The position numbers and the translations under genes are program-made. The notes beneath the pieces were generated by a model, which had not been told where the DNA came from, did not search any database, and worked only from the letters and a program-made list of their open reading frames with translations. Positions 40,795 through 48,687 of a DNA stretch of 54,536 bases are shown here, piece after piece. The DNA lies in the NCBI RefSeq assembly GCF_002289345.1, contig NZ_NSDG01000077.1:18303-72838 (forward strand). Reading direction: 5' to 3'. This DNA is from Pseudoalteromonas sp. HM-SA03. GTDB lineage: Bacteria; Pseudomonadota; Gammaproteobacteria; Enterobacterales; Alteromonadaceae. How positions within the stretch are numbered: the first letter of the stretch is position 1; every line of letters begins with the position of its first letter.

Positions 40795-41496
40795 ATGAGT
40801 GATTTTATTCGCGTTTACGATAACGCACTCAGTTCAGACTTTTGCGATGAATTCGTAAAGACCTTCGATCAAAGCCCACATTTAAAACAGGGGACTACGT
40901 CTGGTGGTGTCGACTTGAGTAAAAAAGTCAGTCACGACCTTTATTTAAATTCCTACCCTGACTATGCCAAACAGTTACAGCACATTCAACAAGTTACGGC
41001 AAAGCACTTATTTGAATACCTTGAAGAACATTTCTTTATGATCATCGGTGCATTTGGACTTAAAGTGTATCACCCCAAAACTGGTGGGCCTGTCGACCTC
41101 ACTGTGGATAACTTTGAAGAAGTCGGCAAGCCACAACTCCCGGTCCTTGCTCAGCAGCTGTTTCGCTTGGGTGCTATCCAAGCTCAACGTTATCAGATAA
41201 ATAAAGGCGGCTATCCCTATTGGCATAGCGAAGTCTACCCTCAACATGACCATAATGAAGCTTTACACCGAGTGCTGTTATTTATGTTCTACCTTAACGA
41301 TGTCAAGGAAGGTGGCGAGACTGAGTTTTATTATCAGCAGCGTAAAATTGCCCCAGTAAAAGGCTCTATGGTGATAGCACCAGGGTATTTTACACATACA
41401 CATAGAGGCAACATTCCAGTTTCTAATGATAAGTATATACTCACTTCATGGGTGTTATTTAATAGAGCAGAGCAACTCTATGGAACGCCCAAATAA
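40795..41496 (+). CDS. 2-oxoglutarate/Fe(II)-dependent oxygenase, prolyl-hydroxylase-like
   Basis: Protein of 233 residues with a P4H-type double-stranded beta-helix. Likely iron ligands are His144 and Glu146 (YWHSEVYP) and a distal His at 201 or 203 (FTHTHRGN). FYLNDVKEGGETEF and SWVLF are typical of the family. The H-x-E in place of the more common H-x-D is, to my knowledge, usual in this bacterial and phage subgroup. The hydroxylated substrate is unknown. It is divergent from the thioesterase with a 29-base gap. Confidence 0.83.
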   Translation: MSDFIRVYDNALSSDFCDEFVKTFDQSPHLKQGTTSGGVDLSKKVSHDLYLNSYPDYAKQLQHIQQVTAKHLFEYLEEHFFMIIGAFGLKVYHPKTGGPVDLTVDNFEEVGKPQLPVLAQQLFRLGAIQAQRYQINKGGYPYWHSEVYPQHDHNEALHRVLLFMFYLNDVKEGGETEFYYQQRKIAPVKGSMVIAPGYFTHTHRGNIPVSNDKYILTSWVLFNRAEQLYGTPK

Positions 41497-41807
41497 GCTA
41501 TCTCTATAATTCAGGGGCTGTTGAACTCAAGCATGTAAGATCAATAGCCCCCACAGAACTTATTTAACCTGAGGCTTGGATAAGGAATGGGCTAACTCAC
41601 TGTTTTTTTTAATCACCTTAAACTATCTTCTTATCTAGCCAGAGAGTTTTGGGGATAACTCCGCTCTCGCGTCCTGCTACCGCCCAGGTACCTACATCCT
41701 TGTAGGCAAGGCGAATTCACTTCCAATAGCTGGCTATTGGAAGTGAATTCAACGCAGTTAGCGCTAAAACTGGCTGCTAGAAAGGCATTAATTATCCGCA
41801 GCTCAGG
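41497..41807. repeat. Hairpin-rich intergenic island
   Basis: There is no gene in these 311 bases. They hold three separate inverted repeats: GGGGCTGTTGA (41514-41524) with TCAATAGCCCC (41541-41551, one G-U); CCTACA (41691-41696) with TGTAGG (41701-41706); and a perfect palindrome with 18-bp arms and a 2-base loop at 41713-41750. A run of eight Ts lies at 41603-41610. The middle part, around CCAGGTACCTACATCC, resembles dispersed intergenic repeats I associate with Pseudoalteromonas, but copy number cannot be judged here. Confidence 0.6.
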
Positions 41808-42176
41808 TTATTTAGCTTTGGTAAATTCAGCCCACTCTACCAGCATTGGTAAAAAGTCTTCATAGCCACACACCGCCATCATACCCGACTCATCTAAAGC
41901 CAGTGCGTCTTCTTGGTACTGCGCTATGTCATCACTTTCATGAAACAGAGCGTGGCTTTCAAATAATGCTTCTTGCGGCGTGAATGTGGCGCGGATCTCT
42001 TTACCAGCCAACACAAGCTCTTCTTTTTGATTTGGCAGGTTTTCAAGCTGTGTCAGCAGACTGACAATATGCTCATGTGCAAGCTCCTCACTCAGCCACC
42101 GACCTATCAACGCGTGCTCGTCATTTAAGCGAGCTCGAAACCCAGACAGTGGGTCACGAATAAACTGGTATTCCAT
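41808..42176 (-). CDS. yacL: UPF0231 family protein YacL
   Basis: Small acidic cytoplasmic protein (122 residues). It aligns with E. coli YacL along its length: MEYQFIRD at the start, GRWLSEE, and the C-terminal LCG/VCGYEDFL segment. Function is unknown in any organism as far as I know. It is divergent from the AEC carrier. Confidence 0.82.
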   Translation of the reverse strand: MEYQFIRDPLSGFRARLNDEHALIGRWLSEELAHEHIVSLLTQLENLPNQKEELVLAGKEIRATFTPQEALFESHALFHESDDIAQYQEDALALDESGMMAVCGYEDFLPMLVEWAEFTKAK

Positions 42177-42280
42177 CTTTACTTCTTAACTAAATCACCT
42201 TGTTTTATTATACCTAAGTAGCGTCCGCTAAGCATTCATTGATAGAATTACCTTTTAACCACTCGATTGTTGGTCAACGC

Positions 42281-43183
42281 ATGTCGCCTGTTGAGATCTT
42301 ATTTCCTCTCATTTTTATCGTTATTTCTGGGTTTTTGAGTGCAAAGATAGGCTTTATTGCCATCAATCAGCTTGATGGCTTGCGTACTTTTATCTTTAAT
42401 TTATGTATTCCTGTGCTGTTATTTAGCAGTATGCTGCAAGCAGATCTGGAAAGCCTCGCGGCGGGCTCATTGTTATTATCCTTTTATCTTCCAGTCGCTC
42501 TGACTTATGTAAGCTTATACCTATTTCTTTTCAAGGCACAACATCGTTCAAAAGCAGACAGCGCAGCATTGGCATTAAGTGGCACCTACTCTAATACCGT
42601 GTTAGTCGGATTACCGATTATCTTAATGGCACTCGGTGAGCAAGCCGCTGCCATGGTATTTATGATTATTACATTCCATAGTGCGATGCTGTTTTTTATG
42701 ACATTTTTACTGGCAGCAAGACACAAAAATAAGGTGGATATTGTGAAACCCCTGCTGTTAAACCCAATAGTGATAAGTATTACGAGTGGTTTGATATTAA
42801 ACGTTGCTGGGTTAAAACTACCAAGCTTAATACTTGAAAGCTTTAGTTGGTTGGCAAAACCCTCCATTCCAGGGGCGCTATTTATTCTGGGTGCAAGCTT
42901 GGTACAGTATGGCGTGCGGGGAAAGTTACAGGGGGCAATATGGCTAAGTGCAGTAAAACTGATACTACTACCGGGATTGGTTTATCTCTTTGCTACTTAT
43001 TTAGGGTTGGCAGCTCAACAAGTTCAGGTGGTGACTTTAATGAGTGCCTCTCCTTTAGGCGTTAATGCCTATCTTGTTGCTAGACAGCTTGACAGCCAAC
43101 AAGCAACGCTTGCGGCTACCGTTGTGCTGTCTACTGTGCTGAGTATGATCAGCCTGACTGGTTGGTTATACTTTTTGGTATAA
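42281..43183 (+). CDS. AEC-family (auxin efflux carrier-like) permease
   Basis: Ten-helix membrane carrier (300 residues from ATG 42281). Bacterial members move organic anions such as malonate or malate, and the substrate here is unknown. Typical are ALSGTYSNTVLVGLPI in helix 4 and ASPLGVNAYLVARQ in helix 9. A TTG at 42239 would add 14 polar residues and is less likely. It converges on a small membrane-protein gene three bases away. Confidence 0.87.
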   Translation: MSPVEILFPLIFIVISGFLSAKIGFIAINQLDGLRTFIFNLCIPVLLFSSMLQADLESLAAGSLLLSFYLPVALTYVSLYLFLFKAQHRSKADSAALALSGTYSNTVLVGLPIILMALGEQAAAMVFMIITFHSAMLFFMTFLLAARHKNKVDIVKPLLLNPIVISITSGLILNVAGLKLPSLILESFSWLAKPSIPGALFILGASLVQYGVRGKLQGAIWLSAVKLILLPGLVYLFATYLGLAAQQVQVVTLMSASPLGVNAYLVARQLDSQQATLAATVVLSTVLSMISLTGWLYFLV

Positions 43184-43186
43184 CCG

Positions 43187-43414
43187 TTAATACCTAGGCG
43201 GCGTATACTTAGCAGCATCAATAATAGCCCACAAATGGAAAACGGCTGCAATCACAGGTGGAACCAATAAAAACCACAGTGCATACCCACCTACAACAAC
43301 AATTGCGAAGACTAAAGCCGCCAATATACGACCTTGAACCAACTGACCAAGGCCAGGGAAAAAGACGTTACAAATCGCTGCAATTACATTACCACCAGAA
43401 CCTTGTCCAGACAT
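43187..43414 (-). CDS. Small two-helix membrane protein, TM2-like
   Basis: 75-residue protein with a Gly-rich start, a NVFFPGLGQLVQGR motif as in TM2-type small membrane proteins, two hydrophobic helices (about 28-43 and 45-65), and a Tyr/Pro tail. The motif and a usable ATG support a real gene. Function is unknown. Confidence 0.65.
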   Translation of the reverse strand: MSGQGSGGNVIAAICNVFFPGLGQLVQGRILAALVFAIVVVGGYALWFLLVPPVIAAVFHLWAIIDAAKYTPPRY

Positions 43415-43529
43415 AGTTACCTCTCTTAGTTACTTAAAGTCTTTCTTTTTAATATATCAGATTTCATGCCAACCCTAACACTTTGATTTTAAAGAAAACC
43501 AATGAAACTCATTATTTTCTGTTCACTAT

Positions 43530-43552
43530 AAGTTAGCCTAAACCACTAACTT
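43530..43552. promoter_or_regulatory. Inverted repeat upstream of atoE
   Basis: AAGTTAG (43530-43536) and CTAACTT (43546-43552) are perfect 7-bp arms with a nine-base spacer, about 80 bases before the atoE start in an AT-rich leader. It may be an operator; the regulator is unknown. Confidence 0.25.
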
Positions 43553-43634
43553 TTAGCTTAAAGTTTAGCTATATTATGATGCGTAACTCAATCACTTTGA
43601 TTTACATAAAATAATAATGAAAACAGGATGTCTT

Positions 43635-44948
43635 ATGCTTGGCAAGTTTACCACCCCGCTAACAAAATTAGTCGACAAGTATCTACCCGATCCATTTGTG
43701 ATTGTACTTTTACTCACTTTTTTGGTGATGGTGCTCGCTACATTGTTTACTCCAGCAACGCCTGTCATGGTGCTTGAGGCATGGGGTAATGGCTTTTGGA
43801 AGCTGCTGACTTTTGCGATGCAAATGTTGTTAGTTTTATTATGTGGTCACATGCTTGCTGTTACCCCTCCAATAGCGAAAGCGCTAGATCGTATCGCAGG
43901 CCTAGCTAAAACTCCTTCTCAAGCAATTATACTCACCACCTTTGTTGCGATGAGCGCCAGCTGGATAAATTGGGGGTTTGGCTTAGTAGTCGGGGCTTTG
44001 TTCGCAAAGGCCATCGCTCGAAAAGTGAAAGTTGATTATCGCCTGTTAGTGGCTAGTGCTTACTCTGGTTTTGTTGTTTGGCACGCAGGCCTATCAGGTT
44101 CAGTCCCCCTGACTATCGCAACTCCGGGGCACTTTAGTGAAAAGAGCATCGGTATTGTTACCACTTCAGAGACAATCTTTGCACCATTTAACCTGCTCAT
44201 CGTACTCAGTATTTTTATCGTTTTACCACTTATAAATAAATTGATGCTTCCCAAAGATGATGACGCAATTATTGTTGATAAAGAAAAGCTCATTGAACAA
44301 AGTAATGATATCAGTACCCACAATACTCCGGCTGCAAAATTAGAAAATGCCTCATGGCTTGGCATGTTAGGAGGAGCAATCGGTCTTAGCTACTTGGGCT
44401 TTTACTTTATATTTAATGCAGGCACATTGACATTGAATATCGTCATAGCCCTGTTTTTGTTCTTAGCCATGCTGCTACACAAGACCCCTGCTAATATTCT
44501 CAATAGTCTACAACAAGCAATTCAAGGTGGTGCCGGTATCGTGATCCAGTTTCCTTTTTATGCTGGGATCATGGCTATGATGGTCGAAACTGGACTAGCG
44601 CAACAAATATCTCAAGGATTTGTTTCTATTAGCAGTCAATGGACATTACCGCTGTGGAGCTTTTTAAGTGCAGGCCTTGTAAATATATTCGTGCCTTCAG
44701 GCGGCGGTCAGTGGGCGGTACAAGCACCAATTATTATTCCCGCAGCAGAAGCGCTTAATGCAGACATAGCCAGGGTCGCGATGGCAGTTGCATGGGGTGA
44801 TGCTTGGACTAACCTGATCCAGCCATTTTGGGCACTCCCAGTACTTGCAATTGCAGGTCTTAAAGCCAAAGATATTATGGGATTTTGCCTGATACAATTG
44901 CTGGTAACGGGTGTAATTATCGCAACTTTATTGTTGCTCCCCCTGTAA
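43635..44948 (+). CDS. atoE: AtoE-type short-chain fatty acid transporter
   Basis: Membrane carrier (437 residues, about 12 helices) of the short-chain fatty acid family; E. coli AtoE takes up acetoacetate and butyrate. Aligned landmarks are KYLPDPF at the start, SWINWGFGLVVGALFA, VQFPFYAGI, the FVPSGGGQW signature and QPFWALPVLAIAGL. ATG 43617 is six codons upstream, but AGGA at 43624-43627 spaces well for 43635 and family length agrees. No ato degradation genes are adjacent. Confidence 0.9.
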   Translation: MLGKFTTPLTKLVDKYLPDPFVIVLLLTFLVMVLATLFTPATPVMVLEAWGNGFWKLLTFAMQMLLVLLCGHMLAVTPPIAKALDRIAGLAKTPSQAIILTTFVAMSASWINWGFGLVVGALFAKAIARKVKVDYRLLVASAYSGFVVWHAGLSGSVPLTIATPGHFSEKSIGIVTTSETIFAPFNLLIVLSIFIVLPLINKLMLPKDDDAIIVDKEKLIEQSNDISTHNTPAAKLENASWLGMLGGAIGLSYLGFYFIFNAGTLTLNIVIALFLFLAMLLHKTPANILNSLQQAIQGGAGIVIQFPFYAGIMAMMVETGLAQQISQGFVSISSQWTLPLWSFLSAGLVNIFVPSGGGQWAVQAPIIIPAAEALNADIARVAMAVAWGDAWTNLIQPFWALPVLAIAGLKAKDIMGFCLIQLLVTGVIIATLLLLPL

Positions 44949-44974
44949 GAAGGTGCGTAATGCACCTTCTTACA
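44944..44974. terminator. Hairpin at the end of atoE and the site-2 protease gene
   Basis: TGTAAGAAGGTGC (44944-44956) and GCACCTTCTTACA (44962-44974) are perfect 13-bp arms around loop GTAAT. It overlaps the atoE stop codon and ends four bases before the stop of the opposite gene. It lacks a T-run, so it is a compact two-way 3' end of uncertain strength. Confidence 0.55.
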
Positions 44975-44978
44975 CAGA

Positions 44979-45989
44979 TTAACTTGATAAAATTTTCATT
45001 GGTAAGCTTAGGATTGGATTCTCTGAATCAGCAAAATGCATCATTACCGCAACATGACCTGTAATAACAACTATATACATAATGGCGCTGACCACTTGCC
45101 CATATCGGTCAAGGGGTAATAAGTGACTATAATTACGGCCACGCCACTCAATCAGGATTTCAAAACTACCAATCAAAATGAATATTATCAGTAGGATTAA
45201 GCCAAAGGTGTAACTTATCCAAAGGCCGAATAATACCCCAGCCATACACGCCAATAACCCCACCCAAGAACGCATTGAAAAGCTTATGCTTTTTAGAACA
45301 TGCCCGCCATCTAGCGGCAAAATGGGTAGTAAATTGAATAAGTTCAACAGTGCACTTAATACTGCAACACCAGCAAAGATTTCCATCTCTGTCACGTAAT
45401 ACAACACCACTCCAAGGATTGAGGTTATCAAACCAAATGCCGGTCCCATCAACGAAATAACTACATCTTGCCAGCGGGTCGTGATCTTATCGTCACTTAC
45501 AGCCAGACCACCAACGAAAGGGATCAAATAGATACCTTTTGTTTTAATCCCAAAATAGCGCATAGCCCGAACGTGACCATATTCATGAACAACTAAGCAA
45601 GCTACAAGCATAAGTGCAAACTGCCAAGAAAATAGCCATGCGTACCCTGCCACGGATGCACCAGCCAACGCGGCTTTAACCACCTTTGCACTTTTAAATA
45701 ACTTTAAGCCCAATGCTGCCAAACCAAATAAGCTGCGTTTTTCTTTAGGTGTTTCAGTGCTCACTTCGAGCCACTGAAGCTCAGATCCATTTACAGCAAT
45801 CCCAAGTAACCCCTGAGGTAACTGCTCTGTATTTACCGCCAGTGCTTGTCCATCAATGGTCGCTAAAATGCCATTATGTTGCTCTTCAAAGGTAATTGCT
45901 TGCTGCTCGACAAAAAGCTGTACTACTTGTTGTTGGTTAAAAAAGATAGATACCGCTTTGTCCGCCAGCGAAAGCTCTACTCTATTCAT
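44979..45989 (-). CDS. Site-2-protease-type M50 membrane metallopeptidase
   Basis: Intramembrane zinc protease (336 residues from ATG 45989). HEYGH is at 135-139 and LDGGH at 226-230, the paired metal-binding motifs; about six helices flank them. The first 100 residues are a soluble beta-rich domain with no PDZ signature, and I do not recognise it. A TTG at 46001 is four codons upstream. The substrate is unknown, and no anti-sigma factor lies next to it. Confidence 0.85.
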   Translation of the reverse strand: MNRVELSLADKAVSIFFNQQQVVQLFVEQQAITFEEQHNGILATIDGQALAVNTEQLPQGLLGIAVNGSELQWLEVSTETPKEKRSLFGLAALGLKLFKSAKVVKAALAGASVAGYAWLFSWQFALMLVACLVVHEYGHVRAMRYFGIKTKGIYLIPFVGGLAVSDDKITTRWQDVVISLMGPAFGLITSILGVVLYYVTEMEIFAGVAVLSALLNLFNLLPILPLDGGHVLKSISFSMRSWVGLLACMAGVLFGLWISYTFGLILLIIFILIGSFEILIEWRGRNYSHLLPLDRYGQVVSAIMYIVVITGHVAVMMHFADSENPILSLPMKILSS

Positions 45990-46199
45990 ATTCAGATCCA
46001 AAGGTCATTTAGGGCATTATCGCTAAAAGCGGCCGCTTCATAAAGAACTGCCGAAACCTGAATTAGAAAAATGCAGGTAAAGTGTCATTATTGCGCTTCA
46101 AATTGAGTAAAAATCACCTTTTAAAGCATTTTGAGATTTGAGCACTTTAAATTATTTGTACTAGACTTTAAGGAGGTAAGATATACGAAGGAATTGTTA

Positions 46200-47408
46200 A
46201 TGTCATTAGCAAAACATCGGATAATGGTAGTAGATGATTCACCCGCAATCCTAGTCGTAATGCAAGCCATTATGACTGAGCTTGGCATTGAGCATGTCAC
46301 AACCAGCTCAAGCGCGGTGAATGCTGTAGAAAAAATACGGCAAACTCCTCATCAATTCGACGCCATTTTTACAGATCTCAATATGCCCGAAATGGATGGT
46401 ATGGAGTTTATTCGCCAACTTGGAGAGCTAAGGTTTTCTGGCGGTATTATTATTATTTCCGAAATGGACGAGAAGATTATTGATCTGGCAACCAATCTTG
46501 CCAGACAGTCTAATGCACATCTTATCGGCAATATTTCTAAGCCAGTACAATTAGTTGATGTCGAACGCATGCTCAAAAAAATGGAGACGTATACCATTGT
46601 TAAACGTAGCCACATTGAAAAAGTGACCGAAAGCGATCTTTTGCACGCCATTAGCCACAACGAAATTACGCCTTACTATCAGCCAAAGGTTCACCGTGGT
46701 GACAAAAAGATTAAAAGTGTCGAAGTGCTTGCCCGTATTGTGTCTAAAAATACCGAGCAGGTCATTTTACCGGACCATTTCATTGGCGTGGCCGAAGATA
46801 CCGACCTAATCAATATCATTACTTTCCAGCTTTTTGAGAAGGCGACAGATGAGTTTAAAGCAATCAAATCGGAACTCAATTACCCGATTAAACTGGCTTT
46901 TAATTTATCACCTGTGCAATTAAATGATTTAAGCTGCCCAGATAAATTGGCACTTATTTTAGAAATAAACCGTTTAAAGCCTAGTGATATCATTTTAGAA
47001 ATTACTGAAAACCAACCAATGAATCAGTCCATCCAATTGGAAACAATGAACCGTTTACGGATCCGCGGATTTGATATTTCGTTAGACGATTTTGGTACTG
47101 GGTTTACCAATATTCAGCAGTTAAAGTCTTTGCCATTTACTGAGATAAAAATCGACCGCTCTTTGATAACCCATGTGGAATCAGATCGCTTTTCACAGGT
47201 ACTTATCGACAGCTTAATCGACATCGCACAAAATCAACAGTTAGACATAGTAGCTGAAGGTATAGAGCGGATTGAAGAGCTACAATACCTTGACCGCTAC
47301 AAGCATAGCCTGTTAATGCAGGGCTTTTTAATCAGTAAACCTAAACCACTAACAGACCTAGTCGGGTGGATACACTCTTGGCAGCGTATGATTAATTCGA
47401 ACCCTTAA
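46200..47408 (+). CDS. REC-EAL response regulator, likely cyclic-di-GMP phosphodiesterase
   Basis: 402 residues from ATG 46200. The N-terminal receiver (about 5-125) has its phospho-Asp at 59 (FTDLNMPEMDG) and Lys114 (ISKPV). The EAL domain runs from about 145 to 400 with key residues kept: Glu in the variant EVL (175-177), NLSP, EITEN, DDFGTG, KIDRS, and AEGIE. Hydrolysis of cyclic-di-GMP is therefore plausible. AAGGA at 46188-46192 precedes the ATG by seven bases. No sensor kinase is adjacent. The 3' end overlaps the DUF21-CBS gene by 17 bases tail-to-tail. Confidence 0.88.
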   Translation: MSLAKHRIMVVDDSPAILVVMQAIMTELGIEHVTTSSSAVNAVEKIRQTPHQFDAIFTDLNMPEMDGMEFIRQLGELRFSGGIIIISEMDEKIIDLATNLARQSNAHLIGNISKPVQLVDVERMLKKMETYTIVKRSHIEKVTESDLLHAISHNEITPYYQPKVHRGDKKIKSVEVLARIVSKNTEQVILPDHFIGVAEDTDLINIITFQLFEKATDEFKAIKSELNYPIKLAFNLSPVQLNDLSCPDKLALILEINRLKPSDIILEITENQPMNQSIQLETMNRLRIRGFDISLDDFGTGFTNIQQLKSLPFTEIKIDRSLITHVESDRFSQVLIDSLIDIAQNQQLDIVAEGIERIEELQYLDRYKHSLLMQGFLISKPKPLTDLVGWIHSWQRMINSNP

Positions 47409-48519
47409 CCTCTGGAGAGGCAGTTTCCTCTCCGTGACTTTGCGTTTCAGACACTTCTTCAGCTTCGTCAATATCTTCAATCAAATTATCATGATTATCA
47501 ACTCGCTCTCGCCACTTTTGCTTAGCAGCAGCTTGCATGTTGGTGGTTTGCTCTCGCTCATCAACAATATCCATTCCCATTAATGATTCAAGCAAATCCT
47601 CTAATGTCACTATACCTTGTACATCGCCATATTCATCAATAACAAGCGCAATGTGTAGACGCTTTGCCAGTAACGCTTTGAATAGCTCTGGCGCAGCTAG
47701 CGTTTCCGGTACGGTGTAAAGAGGTCGTGATAGCTTACCTATTTTATAGTCTTCTCCAAGTCGATGATAAGCAAGCATAATATCATTCTTGTGTACAAAG
47801 CCGATGATGTCATCTGTATTTTTATCAAATACCAACACCCGAGAAAAAGCAACTGAGCCATGCTCAGACAAATACTCATGTACTGTCATATCTTTATGCA
47901 CCTTAAACAGTACTGTTCTTGGTGTCATGATGCTTTCGAGTTTAGCATGACGAAAACGTAATAAACTACGAATGGTTTCAGTCTCGTCCTGATGCAGTGC
48001 ACCTGCTTCAGAGCCAATCTCCGCCATCGCTTCGATTTCTTGACGAATATAGTGGGCCTCATCGTCTTTACAACCAATCACTTTTGTTAGTTGATCCGAC
48101 ATCCACACAAATGGCTTCAATATTCGAACTAACCATACCAACACACCTGAAACAATCGGCGTTAATCCGCGCCAATAAGTCGCCCCTAAGGTCTTCGGAA
48201 TAATTTCGGATAGTACCAAAACCAGTAATGTCATCACTGCCGAGGCAATACCGACAGCTGCATCTGAAAATACCACAGCGGCTTGCGCGCCAACCCCTGC
48301 TGCACCGGCAGTATGCGCAACGGTATTTAACGTTAGAATGGCTGATAAAGGCTGATCAATATTGTCTTTAAGGCGCTGAACTCGCGATGCTAATGCATCA
48401 TTGTCTTGCTTTAAGATCCCTATATGGCTTGGCGTAATACTAAGTAGCACTGCTTCCATCACCGAACAGATAAAAGAGATAGCTATTGCCAAAAACATGT
48501 AGGTTAATAATAAAACCAA
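47392..48519 (-). CDS. CNNM-type membrane protein with DUF21 and CBS domains
   Basis: 375 residues: DUF21 membrane domain (about 1-170, with VLSEIIPKTLGATY), then a CBS pair (about 195-325, IMTPRTVLFKVHKDMTV and LVIDEYGDVQGIVTLEDL), then a charged tail rich in Glu. The C-terminal CorC/HlyC transporter-associated domain is missing. Homologues are linked to Mg2+/Co2+ efflux. Distinct from CorC of the E. coli ybeXYZ cluster. Confidence 0.87.
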   Translation of the reverse strand: MVLLLTYMFLAIAISFICSVMEAVLLSITPSHIGILKQDNDALASRVQRLKDNIDQPLSAILTLNTVAHTAGAAGVGAQAAVVFSDAAVGIASAVMTLLVLVLSEIIPKTLGATYWRGLTPIVSGVLVWLVRILKPFVWMSDQLTKVIGCKDDEAHYIRQEIEAMAEIGSEAGALHQDETETIRSLLRFRHAKLESIMTPRTVLFKVHKDMTVHEYLSEHGSVAFSRVLVFDKNTDDIIGFVHKNDIMLAYHRLGEDYKIGKLSRPLYTVPETLAAPELFKALLAKRLHIALVIDEYGDVQGIVTLEDLLESLMGMDIVDEREQTTNMQAAAKQKWRERVDNHDNLIEDIDEAEEVSETQSHGEETASPEVKGSN

Positions 48520-48641
48520 GTAAACTCTCCTCTTAATTCAACGCTAAGTGTTTGCTTAACCACATACGTTTTGTGTTGCTCATCAACACAGACTAATAAA
48601 TTTAGGACGTCTATCGCAGCAATACAACCGGTTCAAAATAC

Positions 48642-48665
48642 TATGATATAGTTTTATCATATAAT
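48642..48665 (+). promoter_or_regulatory. Consensus -10 with overlapping inverted repeat before the S9 peptidase
   Basis: TATAAT at 48660-48665 lies 22 bases before the ATG. Inverted repeat TATGATA (48642-48648) and TATCATA (48655-48661) overlaps its left edge. No good -35 is seen, which would suit activator control or an unrecognised factor. Confidence 0.35.
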
Positions 48666-48687
48666 TACCTACAATAGGCGCAAACAA

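Noticed and set aside
41514..41551. Insertion-sequence remnant bounded by GGGGCTGTTGA and TCAATAGCCCC
   Set aside because: The arms are only 16 bases apart, with no transposase fragment or target duplication. A hairpin is the simpler reading, so I list it only as part of the repeat island.
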